Source: Cocos nucifera (taxonomy: Eukaryota; Streptophyta; Magnoliopsida; Arecales; Arecaceae). From it: a stretch of DNA of 64,000 nt. The stretch lies in the NCBI GenBank assembly GCA_006176705.1, contig QRFJ01000056.1, positions 3,153,179-3,217,178 on the forward strand, given 5' to 3'. This document shows, one piece after another, positions 1-10,011 of the stretch (position 1 is the first letter of the stretch; every line of letters begins with the position of its first letter). The notes below the pieces were generated by a model. That model worked only from the letters and a program-made list of their open reading frames with translations. It made no database searches and was not told the DNA's origin. The position numbers and the translations under genes were made by a program.

Positions 1-130
1 AGGAATGCATCCAGCTCCAAGATGAGATCGAGGAGCTCGTCAGGCGATGCCAGCTTGGTCGATTCCTGCGATGTTGGTTTGAAATAAAAAAAGATCGGCC
101 AAGGGCACTACCCCAGTCCAAACCATCAAA
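1..130 (+). pseudogene. gag C-terminal remnant of the Tat element
   Basis: The first bases translate to a segment with ECIQLQDEIEELVRR and LGRFLR. This resembles the conserved stretch just after the zinc-knuckle region of plant Ty3/gypsy Gag proteins (usually C-x-LRDEIE-x-LIRRG-x-LGRFV). A stop codon follows soon after. The zinc knuckle itself is outside the window. Confidence 0.6.
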
Positions 131-287
131 AAGAGAGGAGCAGCAAGGAGATCAGCCATCCTTTGACATCATCAACATCATCTCTGAGGAACTTTGATGA
201 GAGAAGGCCAACGAATATGAAGGATCGATGAAGTGATAGAGAACTAAAGAATCGATAGCCTTCACTGAAGTAGATGCATAGGGAGTT

Positions 288-941
288 CAGTTCTCACATA
301 ACGATGCGGTTGTAATTGCTTTAAATATTACAGACTATGATGTACGCTGCATCTTTATTGATAATGAAAGTTCGATCGATGTTTTATTTTATAATGCTTT
401 CTCTAAAATATCTATACCTAACAGTCGATTTGGACTAATAAACTTCCCATTGGTAGGCTTCACTAGCGATGCAGTACTAGTTGAAGGTATAATAACTTTG
501 GTTATGGCTGTAGGACAATATCTAAGACAGTCCAGGATACAAGTGAATTTTTTGATAGTAAAAGCACTATCTGCTTACAATGCAATCCCCGACCGACATG
601 GTCTGAATGTACTTCGGGCAGTAGTATCCACTCATTACCTAGAGATGAAGTTTCCAACAGGTCACAAAATTGGGAAGGTCAGAGGAGATCAAGCTCTCGC
701 AAGGCATTGCTACTCCATCACCCTACAAAAAAATGGCCAACTCGATCTTTGCCCAATCGACGGGCTGGATGTTCGTGATGACCTTATTGAGGAGTGGGGT
801 GAACCCATGGAGGACTTGGTAGCTGTCTCTCTAGATGATGGAAATACAGAACACACGATGCAGATCGACTCTAGCTTAGATGGAGAAGTTCGGAAGGAGC
901 TCATCGCCTTCTTGCAGAAGAATGCCGATGCCTTTGCCTAG
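288..941 (+). pseudogene. Retropepsin-like aspartic protease domain of Tat pol
   Basis: An open frame runs from about 288 to a stop at 939-941. Near its start it reads IFIDNESSIDVLFYNAF. This matches the retropepsin active-site region of Tat elements, usually (I/V)D-N-G-S-S-A-D-(I/V)-L-(F/Y). The glycine after the catalytic D-N is replaced by E, so the enzyme is probably dead. Further on, HGLNVLRAVVSTHYLEMKFPT is the usual protease-to-RT linker (normally LNRLRAVVSTYHLKMKFPT). In the full element it would release mature Gag and Pol proteins inside the virus-like particle. The next domain continues in a nearby frame after stops around 940 and 1020. Confidence 0.75.
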
Positions 942-999
942 GTCTTCATAGACATGCCAGAAATTGATGTCGAGGTCATAGAGCATCGACTGACTGTTG

Positions 1000-1790
1000 A
1001 TCCTAAATGCAGATCAGTGAAATAAAAAGTTCGAAGTCATGCACCAAAAAGACAGAAGGTGATAGTAGATGAAGTGGACAAACTTCTTAAAACTGGATTC
1101 ATTCGGAAAGTCAACTATCCAAGTTGGATCTCTAATGTGGTCCTAGTCAAGAAAGCCAACGGTAAATGAAGAATGTGCATATACTTCAAAAAGCTGAACA
1201 AGATCTGTTCAAAAAATAGTTACCTCCTATCTAGAATTGGTCAACTAGTGGATGCAACTTCGGACTATAAGCTTCTAACCTTCATGAATGCCTTCTCCGA
1301 CTACAATCAAATTTGGATGGTACTGAAGGATAAGGAGAAAACTACTTTTATCATTGACTGTGGTCTTTATTGTTATAGGGTCATGCCCTTTGGGCTAAAA
1401 AATACAGGTGCGACATATTAGCATCTGGTCAATAAGATTTTTAGAGAGCAGATCGGCCATAACATGGAGGTTTACATAGACGACATGCTTATCAAGAGCC
1501 AAACTTCGATCAATCATGTAGCCGATCTTGAAGAGACCTTCAACGCTCTCCGAAGATATAAGATGAAGTTGAATCCGACCAAGTGCCCCTTCGGAGTAAC
1601 CTCGAAAAAATTTTTAGGGATCATGGTCTCGAGGCGGAAAAATCGAGGCCAACCCAGAGAAAATCCGAGCCATCCAGGAAATGACTATCCCAAAATCTAT
1701 AAAAGAAGTTCAACGCCTAATCAAAAAAGTGGCATCTTTGAATCGCTTTATCTCGAAGTCGGCTGAGCGGTGTATGCCTTTTTTTCAGGC
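1000..1790 (+). pseudogene. Reverse transcriptase domain of Tat pol
   Basis: The translation shows the RT core. A KLNKICSKNSYLLSRIGQLVD segment (family form DLNKACPKDSYPLPRIDQLVD) lies near 1185-1250, VMPFGLKNTGATY near 1380-1420, and the catalytic YIDD box at 1473-1484, followed by LIKSQ. Stops fall at about 1021, 1168 and 1419, and a frame change lies near 1640. In life this domain copies element RNA into cDNA, priming from a host tRNA. The two metal-binding aspartates of YIDD are intact, but the interruptions mean no full enzyme can be made. Confidence 0.85.
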
Positions 1791-2285
1791 CCTCAAACAA
1801 TCAAAGAACTTCTGTTAGACTATGGAATGCTAGCAAGCATTCGAAGAACTCAAAAGCTACCTCAGCTCGCCTCCTCTACTGACTAAGCCCAAACTTGGAG
1901 AAGGATTATTTTTGTACTTGACAATCTCCCCAACAGCCCTTGCGATAGTTTTAATCAAAGAAGAGACGAAAATGCAGCAGCCGGTCTACTACATAAGTTG
2001 AGTCCTGAGGGATGCAAAGATCAGGTACACTAAATTAAAAAAATTAACTTACGCTCTTCTGATTGCAGTCAGAAGACTTCAATCCTACTTTCAGGAGCAC
2101 ACAATAACACTCCTCACTGATCAGCCAATCAAGGTAGTTCTTCACCGAACATACGTCTATAGGAGAATCGCAAAGTGGACAATTGAGCTCACAGAGTTTG
2201 ACATCAACTATCAATCTCGACCATTGATCAAAGCTCAGATACTGGCTAATTTTATAGTTAAATACATGATCCCAAATGATGCCGA
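1790..2285 (+). pseudogene. First RNase H domain of Tat pol
   Basis: This region follows the RT and reads through the usual RT-linked RNase H. FFQALKQ is followed by a degenerate FEELKSYLSSPPLLTKPK, then LTYALLIAVRRLQSYFQEH, TLLTDQPIK, and RIAKWTIELTEFDINYQSR. Stop codons near 1820 and 2000 break it. In intact elements this domain removes RNA from the RNA-DNA hybrid; in the Tat clade it is followed by the second domain described next. Confidence 0.75.
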
Positions 2286-2289
2286 ACCT

Positions 2290-2842
2290 GAGCAGTATGA
2301 GGCCAACATTTCGTGGTTGCAATCGAGCTTTCTCGAAGAAAGAGTGGATCTTTCCGAAGGTTTCTGGGCCCTGTATGTGGATGTCTCTTTTAATGCTTTT
2401 GGTGCAGGGGCTGGATTGATCTTGGTCAACCCAAAAGGGGTTATTGTTGAGTATGCACTATGTTTTGAGTTTTCTGCAATGAAAAATGAAGCAGAATATG
2501 AAGCTCTGATAGCAGAGTTGAAGATAGCAAAATTACTAAAAGCAGATCAGCTTCGAGCTTATAGTGATTCGCAGTCGATAGTGGGATAGATCAACGGTGA
2601 TTACGAGGCTCGAGAGAAAAATATGAGAAGATTCCTTGAGAAAGTGAAGAGCTTGACCCCGGCATTCAACAGTTTCAATATCCAGTGGATCCCAAGGACG
2701 GAAAATGCCAAAGCCGACCTTTTATCCAAATTGACCACACTTGCCCCCAATGAACTTTCGAAGAAAGTATACTTTAAAGCATTGAAATGTTCAAGTTTGA
2801 AAGAGCGACAGTCTGTGATGCAAGTTGACCATGAGTCATATT
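2290..2842 (+). pseudogene. Second (archaeal-type) RNase H domain
   Basis: After the first RNase H comes LYVDVSFNAFGAGAGLILVNP, then KNEAEYEALIAELKIAK, RAYSDSQSIVG and finally RTENAKADLLSKL. These are the four blocks of an RNase HI fold: first D in YVD, E in NEAEYEALI, D in SDSQ and D in AKADLLS. A stop at 2587-2589 splits it after SIVG. The first glycine of the usual DGSSN motif is V here. This extra RNase H (aRNH) is a published mark of plant Tat elements. The catalytic residues look retained, but the stop breaks the chain. Confidence 0.8.
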
Positions 2843-2939
2843 AGATTGACCCGCTGATTGCTTATCTCAGGGATGGAGTTCTTTCTTATTACCCAAAGAA
2901 GCTCGAAAACTCAAAAATCAAGCCTCCCAGTATGTTCTG

Positions 2940-4075
2940 TATGAACGCAAGCTGTATAAAAGATCATATTCCGTACCATTCTTGAGATGTTTTGGACTTT
3001 TAGAAGCCAACTTTGCCTTGTGAAAAGTGCATGAAGAAATCTGTGGAAGTATGTGGGGGTCAGATTCTTATCGCACAGACTACTTCGGCAAGATTACTAT
3101 TGGTCGATTTTGTACTATGATTCTATAAAGTATGTCAAGAAATATGACCACTGTCAGAAAAATACAAACATTCAAAGATAGCTGGCTTCCGAACTTACAC
3201 TCCTAAGCGATCCATGGTCGTTTGCTCAGTAGGAGATGGACATACTCGGACCTTTTTTCATGGCATCTGGATAGCGTAAGTTTCTCTTGGTGGTAATAGA
3301 CTATTTCACAAAATGGGTTGAGGCTGAATCTCTAGCGCAAATTATTGAAGCAAAAGTGTAGGACTTCGTCTGAAAGTCGATCATTTGTAGATTTAGTTTG
3401 CCTCGAACTCTTATAACAGATAATGGGTGGTAGTTTGTCGGAGCAAGATTCACCGAATTCTGTAAAGATTTGAACATCTTTTATCATTTTACATCAGTTG
3501 CCCATCCACAAGCAAACGATGAAGTTGAAGTAACAAACAGAATCCTACTGTAAGGTATCAAAGCAAGACTTGAAAGAGCAAAGAGGATCTAGGTGGATGA
3601 ACTCTATCACGTGCTGTGGGCATACCAAACTATCCAAAGACTATTAATTAGGGAGACCCCATTTGCCTTAACTTTTGGAATAGAAGTGGTCATCCCAATA
3701 GAACTTAAACTTTCATTAGTACGAATCATGGCATTCAATGAGCAACACAACTCATAGGACCTCGGGACTAACCTCAACTTATTAGAGAAAAAATGAAAAA
3801 AAGCTCAAATTCGGATGACAGTCTGTAAGCAAAAAGTAGCTCATTACTACAACTCTAAAGTCAAGGGCAAAACATTCAAAGTGGGGGATTTGATACTTCG
3901 ATGAGCAATCATTTCACAACCTCAAAATTAAGAAAAGCTCGCCCCAAACTAGGAAGGTCCTTACGAAGTCAAATAAATTGTCTAGCCTAAAACTTACTAC
4001 TTGAAGAAACTTGGAGACATCGATCTTCCACACCCAAGGAGCTCGAAGAACTTATGCATGTACTATCAATAATTT
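2940..4075 (+). pseudogene. Integrase domain of Tat pol
   Basis: A broken HHCC zinc-binding region lies at about 3025-3180, including KVHEEICGS and YDHCQKNTN. The DDE core follows, with VVIDYFTKWVEAE near 3290, LITDNGW near 3415 and HPQANDEVEVTNR near 3505 (family form HPQANGQVEVTNR). This gives two visible aspartates and the glutamate. The C-terminal part reads KVGDLILR and EGPYEV, the GPY/F module. At least ten stop codons interrupt it. The integrase would insert the cDNA into host chromosomes; this copy cannot. Confidence 0.85.
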
Positions 4076-4178
4076 AATTTTAATAAAATCTTCTTATTTT
4101 AATATCTTTGATCTTGGTGCAAAACTATGATGATAAAAAATAGTTTTTCGAATTTTGTCGTTAGATGAAGTTAGCCCT

Positions 4179-4925
4179 GTTAGGAATAAGAGGAGAACCT
4201 TATCCTAATATTGAGTTAAAGCGAAGACCTCGATTACTTAAGCCGAGATGTAGGAAGAGGCTCCTTCAACGATCCTTTTGTGCTCCTATAGTCTTGTTAA
4301 GAATAGGAGGAGAACCTCGTCCTAACATTGAGCTAAAGCAAAGACCTCGATTACTTAAGTCGGGATGCGGAAAGAGATCCCTTCAACAGCCCTTTTGTGC
4401 TCCTATAGTTCTATTAAGAATAGTAGGAGAACTTCATCCTAACATTAAGCTAAAGCAAAAACTTTGGTTACTTAAATCGAAATACGGGGAGAGGCCCTTC
4501 AACAACTTTTTTATGCCCCTATAGTTCTGTTAGGAGTAGCAGAAGAATCTCGTCCTAACATTGAGCTAAAATGATGACCTCGATTACTTAAATCGGGATG
4601 CAGGAAGAGATCTCTTCAATAGCCCTTTTGTGCTCCTATAGCTCTATTAAGAACAGGAGGAGAATCTCATCCTAACATTGAGCTAAAGCAAAAACCTCGG
4701 TTACTTAAGTTGGAATGCAGAAAGAGGCTCCTTCAACGATCCTTTTGTGCCTCTATAGTCCTGTTAGGAATAGGAGGAGAATCTCGTCCTAGCATTAAGC
4801 TAAAGCGAAGATCTCGATTACTTAAATCGGGATGCGGGGAAAGGCCCCTTCAATGGTCCTAATATGCCCCCACAAGCCATATTAGGAACAGAAAGAAAAT
4901 CTCATCCTAACGTAAGTAAAAGCTA
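4179..4925 (+). repeat. 117-bp tandem repeat between pol and antisense gene
   Basis: Imperfect units begin at about 4179, 4296, 4413, 4529, 4646, 4763 and 4881, giving a period of 116-118 bp over six full copies and part of a seventh. Each unit starts with a variant of GTTAGGAATAGGAGGAGAA, contains CGATTACTTAA, and ends near CTTTTGTGCTCCTATAG. Copies differ by many substitutions, so the array is not recent. Tandem arrays in this 3' untranslated region are known in Tat/Ogre elements and can seed satellite DNA. Confidence 0.9.
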
Positions 4926-5329
4926 GGACTTCGTTGAGCAAAGATGAGAGAAAAGAAGAAGTCCTACCGACAACCCTTACACGTGTTCTTTCTACGATAA
5001 TCTGACTATGTCAAATATGAAAAATGGAATCCTATCTTGGTTCGCAGAAGAAATTCCAGCTCAAGAAATTTCAGCTCGACATTCATAACAAGCATCTCAT
5101 TAGAAGACAACACATAGAAAAATAAAGTAAAGAAAGTAAAGCTACGAGCAAGCTTTGAATTCATACAAAATAAAAATAATAAAAAATATATCATTTCATT
5201 ATAAAAATAAGTTCATTACACGCAAAATGTAGGTCGACAAGATCGATTACACAAAAAAAAAGAGAGAGAGAGAAAGGCCATCAAAATCCTAAGAAGGATC
5301 GAACTTCTCAGACTTCGGGCTGGTGGCCA
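4926..5329. other. Non-coding spacer of the Tat element
   Basis: No coding signal is seen on either strand. This stretch would be the 3' untranslated region of the antisense gene that ends at 5330. It contains a short GA-rich run at about 5262-5277. Confidence 0.4.
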
Positions 5330-7474
5330 TTACCAAAGTTTCTTTAGACGATCGACCTCCTCCTCGAGCTTCCTCCACCTCATCATGTTATCATGGAACA
5401 GCCTATCAGCTCGATGGTAGTTCTCCTCTGACTCTCATAGCCTCCTCCTCAGGACCTCAGACTCGACCTCTGCATCCTTGGTTGCTCGATGCTCACAAGT
5501 CAGCTTGGGCTTTAGTCGCTGCACCTCAACCTTTTTCATATCGATCGACTCTCAGAGTTCACCAATGGTCCTCTTCAAAGAGGCAACCTCCTCGGCCTCC
5601 CTACTTATACCAGCCCAGAAGCCATCATCAAGTTGCCACTGGAACCGGACTACTTCATTGTTGGAGGCACGAAGCTTTTGTTCTAGCTTGAACATCCTAT
5701 CACTCCAGCCCAATTGATAAGTCTCATATGTGAGCTCAGTATCATGCAGCTGCTTTTAAAGTGCGGTGAACCTCGTTGACCAGTCCCACTCAAGTCACAT
5801 CTTATCGAAGGACCATGGTGAGCTCCCCTCCAGAAGTTGAATCTTCTCCTTTGCCATCTTGAGTTGAGTATCGAGGAAGCTGATCTCGCCATCAGTGCCT
5901 AGGATTTATCGCTTGCATTCTTTCGGAGTTTGGACAGCTCCCTCTCGAAGCTCCTCTTCCGAATGCTAAAACTCGTGAAGTCCTTCATGTACAAGTTTCG
6001 GAGGCGAGTGACCTCTTTGGTCGCCTCTGAAGCATTCTTCCATGAAGCTTGAAGGTCGTCCTCCATCTTCTTCAACTTCTTCTTCAGATGATGGACTTTC
6101 TTCCTCAGACTTTTTATTAAAGGATTCAGGGGAACCCCCTAAGACAGTGGATCAGCATTGACGGAAGACTGCATTCGAAGTATGAAAAATGCTTAAAGGT
6201 ATAGACAAAAAGAAAATTTACTTTTATTTAATCAAAAATTTTGAGTATAAAATAGAAAAAAAGAAGTATGTACAACTACTCGAGGATTTCAATCTCGGGG
6301 GGACGGCGACAGACGAAGCCAGAGCACTCTCGGCTGCCTCGGATTCCTGAACTGGCTCGGCACCTCCATGATAGATTTGGATGGACCAAAAATAGGCTCG
6401 ATGAAGGAAGGATCGACTGCGGCATCGGATGTTTCCACTTCTGCATCGTCCTCCTCCTCCTTCAAAAATTTGAGGTTGAGCTTGGAAAACCTCTGGGCCA
6501 CCCTACCTTCGTAGAGCTCGAAGCTCTTGATGAACGCTTACTGGCCGAAGACGATGTTCAGATCCTTCATTTTGGGGGAGACCCTAAACTCCTCCATGAC
6601 CCAGGCCGCTGCCTCCGAGATCGACTTCGATATTTGGGCCTCCAAACCAGCAACCCTCTCCTCAACTTCTTGCCTCCTCTTCTCCTCTAGAGCCAGTACC
6701 ATCTTGAGTATGGTCGAGACGAACTACTCCTTTTGAAGTACACTGCGTAGGCTTTCATTTTCCACCATCTTCTCTCCCGTGAGGTGCTCAGCCTTGGCAG
6801 CCATCGCCTGAAGATGATTGATCTCCGCTTGAAGATCTTTTCGGACATTCAGCATCTCCACCTCTAGACAATTTGCCCTCTTCAGGTGGGCAGGCATGTG
6901 GTGGCCCGACTGCCATGAACAAATCACTATAAGGTGAAAGAAGAAAGGATGAGAAAATAAAAAAAAAGTATGGCAAGATGGTTATCCTAAGGACAGTCCC
7001 GAGAGACTTCCAGACGAACTGCCTCTGGTCAATGTCGGCCAGGCAGTCCACTTCCTCTAGCAGGGCGAACTTCTCTGTCAGGTTCCAGATGATATCTGGG
7101 TTATTGAAGGGGTCCGTCCCTTGGTCATCACCACTGCTCTGGCTGGGCTCATCCTGACACGTCTTGTGGGCCTTCTTCGTAATGGCTGCTTTTCCCTTCC
7201 TCCTCTCTTTTCCTTTGTTAGTGGAGGGATTGGGCGCTCAATCCTCGGTAGGAAGATTAGGAAGAGATTCCCCTTTTACGACATTGGCATATGTGGTCGG
7301 GATGACCTCTTTTTTGGGGTGGACCTTGGGAGCGACATTAGCAGCAGTAGGAGCCACAGGGTCAGAGGCGCCGACCTTCACCCGCTTCGAGCCTTCACTT
7401 GGAGCCTTCTCCTTCCTCTTCTTCTGGGCATACAGGCCCTTGGCGAGTCTCTCCGTGACGTCGGCATCCATTTC
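5330..7474 (-). pseudogene. Antisense gene of the Tat element: coiled-coil C-terminal part
   Basis: Reading the minus strand from an ATG at 7471 gives MDADVTERLAKGLYAQKKRK, a basic low-complexity region, then long heptad-rich coiled coils. Examples are KRANCLEVEMLNVRKDLQAEI near 6880, LEEKRRQEVEERVAGLEAQ near 6680, and further coils through 6110-5900 and 5700-5330. The last coil ends with RLKKLW and a stop at 5330-5332. An intron-like break lies at about 7000-6910 (pyrimidine-rich tract, then CAG), and another acceptor-like TTATCGTAG lies just before the ATG. Stops and frame changes show decay. Antisense ORFs of unknown function at this place are known in Tat elements; they are not Gag or Pol. 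Confidence 0.65.
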
Positions 7475-7559
7475 TACGATAAAGAAAAATGTATAGTTAA
7501 CCAAGGTACATACAAAACTTCATAAGAATTCATAGGCATGTACACATGCATGACTAATG

Positions 7560-8600
7560 CCGTCAGGGTCAAGAGGATTCAAACCAAAGTCAAATAAAGT
7601 TTGCTCCCTCAAAAGGTTTGGAAGAGGAGAAGCTCAGTACGCCTTAAGCCAATTAGAAGATTCAAGGTTGGGCCAATCTAAACTAGGAGCTCGATGGATA
7701 GATTTTCTAAGAAAGCCCTAAGGAGAAAGGTCAAGCAACAAGATGGAACATCGGACGAAGAAGTACTTCTCCTTCCAGCTATGAACGGAAGAAGGAGCAT
7801 CTTTCAGCAACCGCTTCTTGCCAAACTAGGAAGAAAAGTACCACCAATCCTTTGCGGAAGGATGGCATTTGAAGGTGTAGAAATTTTGGAATAACGAGAT
7901 AGTTGACCAAACTTCGACCAGATGGCAGAGAAAAAGAAAGCTTATGACGAATCGAAAAGAGTTTGGTACTATGGATATGAAGGAGATGTTCAAAAATTGG
8001 AAGAGGGCAACTACAAAAGGGGGCAGTGGAAGCCAAGGTCCGGCATGCAAGGTCTCTAAATACAAACAAAATTGACTGGCCGGAGGAGAACTGACTCAGT
8101 CATCTGAACAAAGGAGTTCGAGGTTGTATTTTGAAGAAATTCCACATTTAATTCGGATCAGAGAAAGATCATCCAGAGTAAGAATGGACGGGATGGTGTC
8201 TAAAATGAATGATGAGTGAGACATATTCCTAGGTTCGACCTCGATCAGGGGTGCAGAATCTAGAAAGATCGGTCTAGGCGAGCCCTAGGAATCGATGGAG
8301 TGGAAGGTTTTGGAAGATATTTAAATCAAAATAAGACCTCAGGAAAATCCCAAAAAATAAGAAATAATACAGGATAAATACGGCTACAGAAAAATCAAAA
8401 GAGCAAGAAGCTAAAAAAGCATGAATACCCAAAGAGAAGGGTTGGAAAACTGATCTAAGCTATTTAGGGAGGATAAAAAGATGGTGGGTATGATGAGAAC
8501 CAATTGAAAGAGAGTCCAGAATTCAAGAAGATGAGGGAGGAAGCTAAAACCCTTGGGTGGAAGAAGAACGGAGATTGGAGGAAGAAGAAGACTCGGGCAA
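7560..8600 (-). pseudogene. Antisense gene of the Tat element: N-terminal gypsy-type transposon domain
   Basis: The minus strand encodes, with frame breaks, a segment starting near 8205 (SILTLDDLSLIRIKCGIS). It continues with LPLPPFVVALFQFLNIS, FLFLCHLVEVWSTISLF, FKCHPSAKDWWYFSSWFG and KEKYFFVR around 8050-7760. This layout, and the WWYF and FFVR blocks, match the plant domain family labelled putative gypsy-type transposon (Transposase_28 in Pfam, recalled from memory, not searched). It lies upstream, in minus orientation, of the coiled-coil part, and both are likely exons of one antisense gene. Its biochemical role is unknown. Confidence 0.6.
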
Positions 8601-8627
8601 GAATGACTTTTGGATGAGAGGAGAAGG

Positions 8628-8635
8628 CTTTATAG
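8628..8635 (-). promoter_or_regulatory. TATA-like box of the antisense gene
   Basis: On the minus strand the sequence reads CTATAAAG here, about 420 bp upstream of the first recognisable antisense coding block. It lies just inside the 3' LTR. It fits a promoter separate from the element's sense transcript. The call rests on motif and position only. Confidence 0.4.
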
Positions 8636-8928
8636 TCAGAGGCAATCCGAGGCAGTTATAATTGCAGATCGACTTTGGTCGATCAGCATGCACCGCATAT
8701 CTCACTCATCATGACAGAGAAGTGGCGACAGACAGAGTCTTTATGGCACCGTACCTGGATAGAGTTTTCGCAGGAAATACGAAGGATCATCTTCTCAAAC
8801 TCATTTTATATTTAAAAAGCTTCGACACCAGCACGGTAAATGCTAAAACGTCTCGTTCTGACAGATGCGAGAAGCCAAAAAAAACTTCGACAATCGCATC
8901 TGCACTTCCTTCCTTCGAATTTCGAACT

Positions 8929-8946
8929 TGAAAGTGGAGGGACTAT
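8929..8946 (+). other. Polypurine tract
   Basis: The purine-rich GAAAGTGGAGGGACTAT sits immediately before the first TG of the 3' LTR, where plus-strand DNA synthesis is primed. It closely resembles polypurine tracts of RIRE2/Retand-like elements. Confidence 0.8.
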
Positions 8947-10011
8947 TGTTGGAGGCGAATCTGCTCCTACCGAAGTTCGACCAAATATCTAATTGCTGAA
9001 TGATCTCGTCCGGTAGCGACGATCAAGATTGATCCTCGACCAAATTTGCAAGATCCCTCCGGACCTCGTCTAGATGAGCTTGAATGGTGGGGGTGGCCGA
9101 GCTCCTCCACCGTAGGCAGTCAGCTCTCTTCAATCATAAGTCTTCCGAACTTCTCCTTCAACCGGACTTGTCCATCATAGGTAGGCTTTTTTCAATCGAT
9201 TTTTTCCAATCGCAAGTCTTCCGAACTTCTCCTTCAGTCGGACTTCTCTATCACAGGCAGGCTCCTTTCAGCCGACCTTTTCTGATCGCAAGTCTTCCGA
9301 ACTTCTCCTTCAGCCGAACTCCTCCATCAATTAGACTCCTTCTGGACTTCACCCTCAACCAGACTTCTCCATCGATTGAACTTCTTCCGAATCCTTCCAG
9401 CAGATCTCCTTCCAGGTTCCTCCAACGGACTTTTTTTAGGATTTCTTCAGTGGACTTTCGAACCCCTTCCGACCAAACTCCATGTAGTTGTTTGGGAGGG
9501 CCTCCATGCCTATGCGGATCCAGCAATCTGCACAGTATCAACCCACTTACATACAGACGATCCTGAAAGAGTTCGAACTCCTCTAGAATTGATGAAACTT
9601 AAAGTTCTTCGCCGCCAGTGCCTACCTCCTCCGAACTTCAACTATTAAATTCCAACGGACTGGCACATTACGACAACAGACACCACCCTCCGTAATAAAC
9701 TCCACGTGGCCTCGAATCGCCCACTACTTGGTAGTTACAGCTATCACCATCAGTTTGTTATAGGTTTTGTTTATTAAAAGGATCCTCCAGATACATTTTT
9801 CCTGAGCACTCTTCTCCCTCTCAATACTCTACCACTTTCTTTCCTGAACTCCATTTTTGTTGGTCGAAAAAGCTGACTTGATCGTCGAAGAATCTTGCTG
9901 GAGCCACCACCTCAGATTCCGAATGAGACTTATTTTGCAGATCATCATCGACGATCTCATCTTCTCCGACTCAAGTTTCGATTCCGACGACAACCAGATT
10001 TCGCACCAATA
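8947..10011 (+). repeat. 3' LTR of the Tat element
   Basis: The LTR begins TGTTGG at 8947, directly after the polypurine tract. It appears to end CCAATA at 10,011, a one-base change from the CCAACA that would complete the inverted repeat. Its length, 1,065 bp, suits a Tat element. A TATA-like TTATTAAAAG lies near 9771. Since the 5' LTR is absent from the window, the 3' boundary and target duplication cannot be checked. Confidence 0.75.
9125..9345 (+). repeat. 76-bp tandem repeat in the LTR
   Basis: The string AAGTCTTCCGAACTTCTCCT occurs at 9138, 9214 and 9290, so the spacing is exactly 76 bp. Flanking bases also repeat with changes (GGACTT-CTC-ATCA-AGGTAGGCT). Three units lie in the probable U3 part. 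Such repeats often hold enhancer-like sites, but none is shown here. Confidence 0.8.

Larger units (their letters stand above)
1..10011 (+). mobile_element. Ty3/gypsy LTR retrotransposon, Tat lineage (3' part, decayed)
   Basis: The plus strand reads, in order, a gag tail, protease, reverse transcriptase, RNase H, a second RNase H, integrase, a tandem-repeat spacer, an antisense gene, a polypurine tract and a 3' LTR. A second (archaeal-type) RNase H after the first, and a long antisense ORF between pol and the 3' LTR, are known hallmarks of the Tat clade (Retand, RIRE2, Grande). The 5' LTR, primer-binding site and most of gag lie outside the window. Many stop codons interrupt every domain, so the copy is old and not autonomous. 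Many stops are TAG or TGA, as expected from C-to-T decay of methylated DNA. The lineage call is firm; the family name is not. Confidence 0.9.

Noticed and set aside
4165..4524. 119-codon plus frame with a repeating arginine/leucine pattern
   Set aside because: It is the translation of the 117-bp tandem repeat (a multiple of three), not a protein gene.
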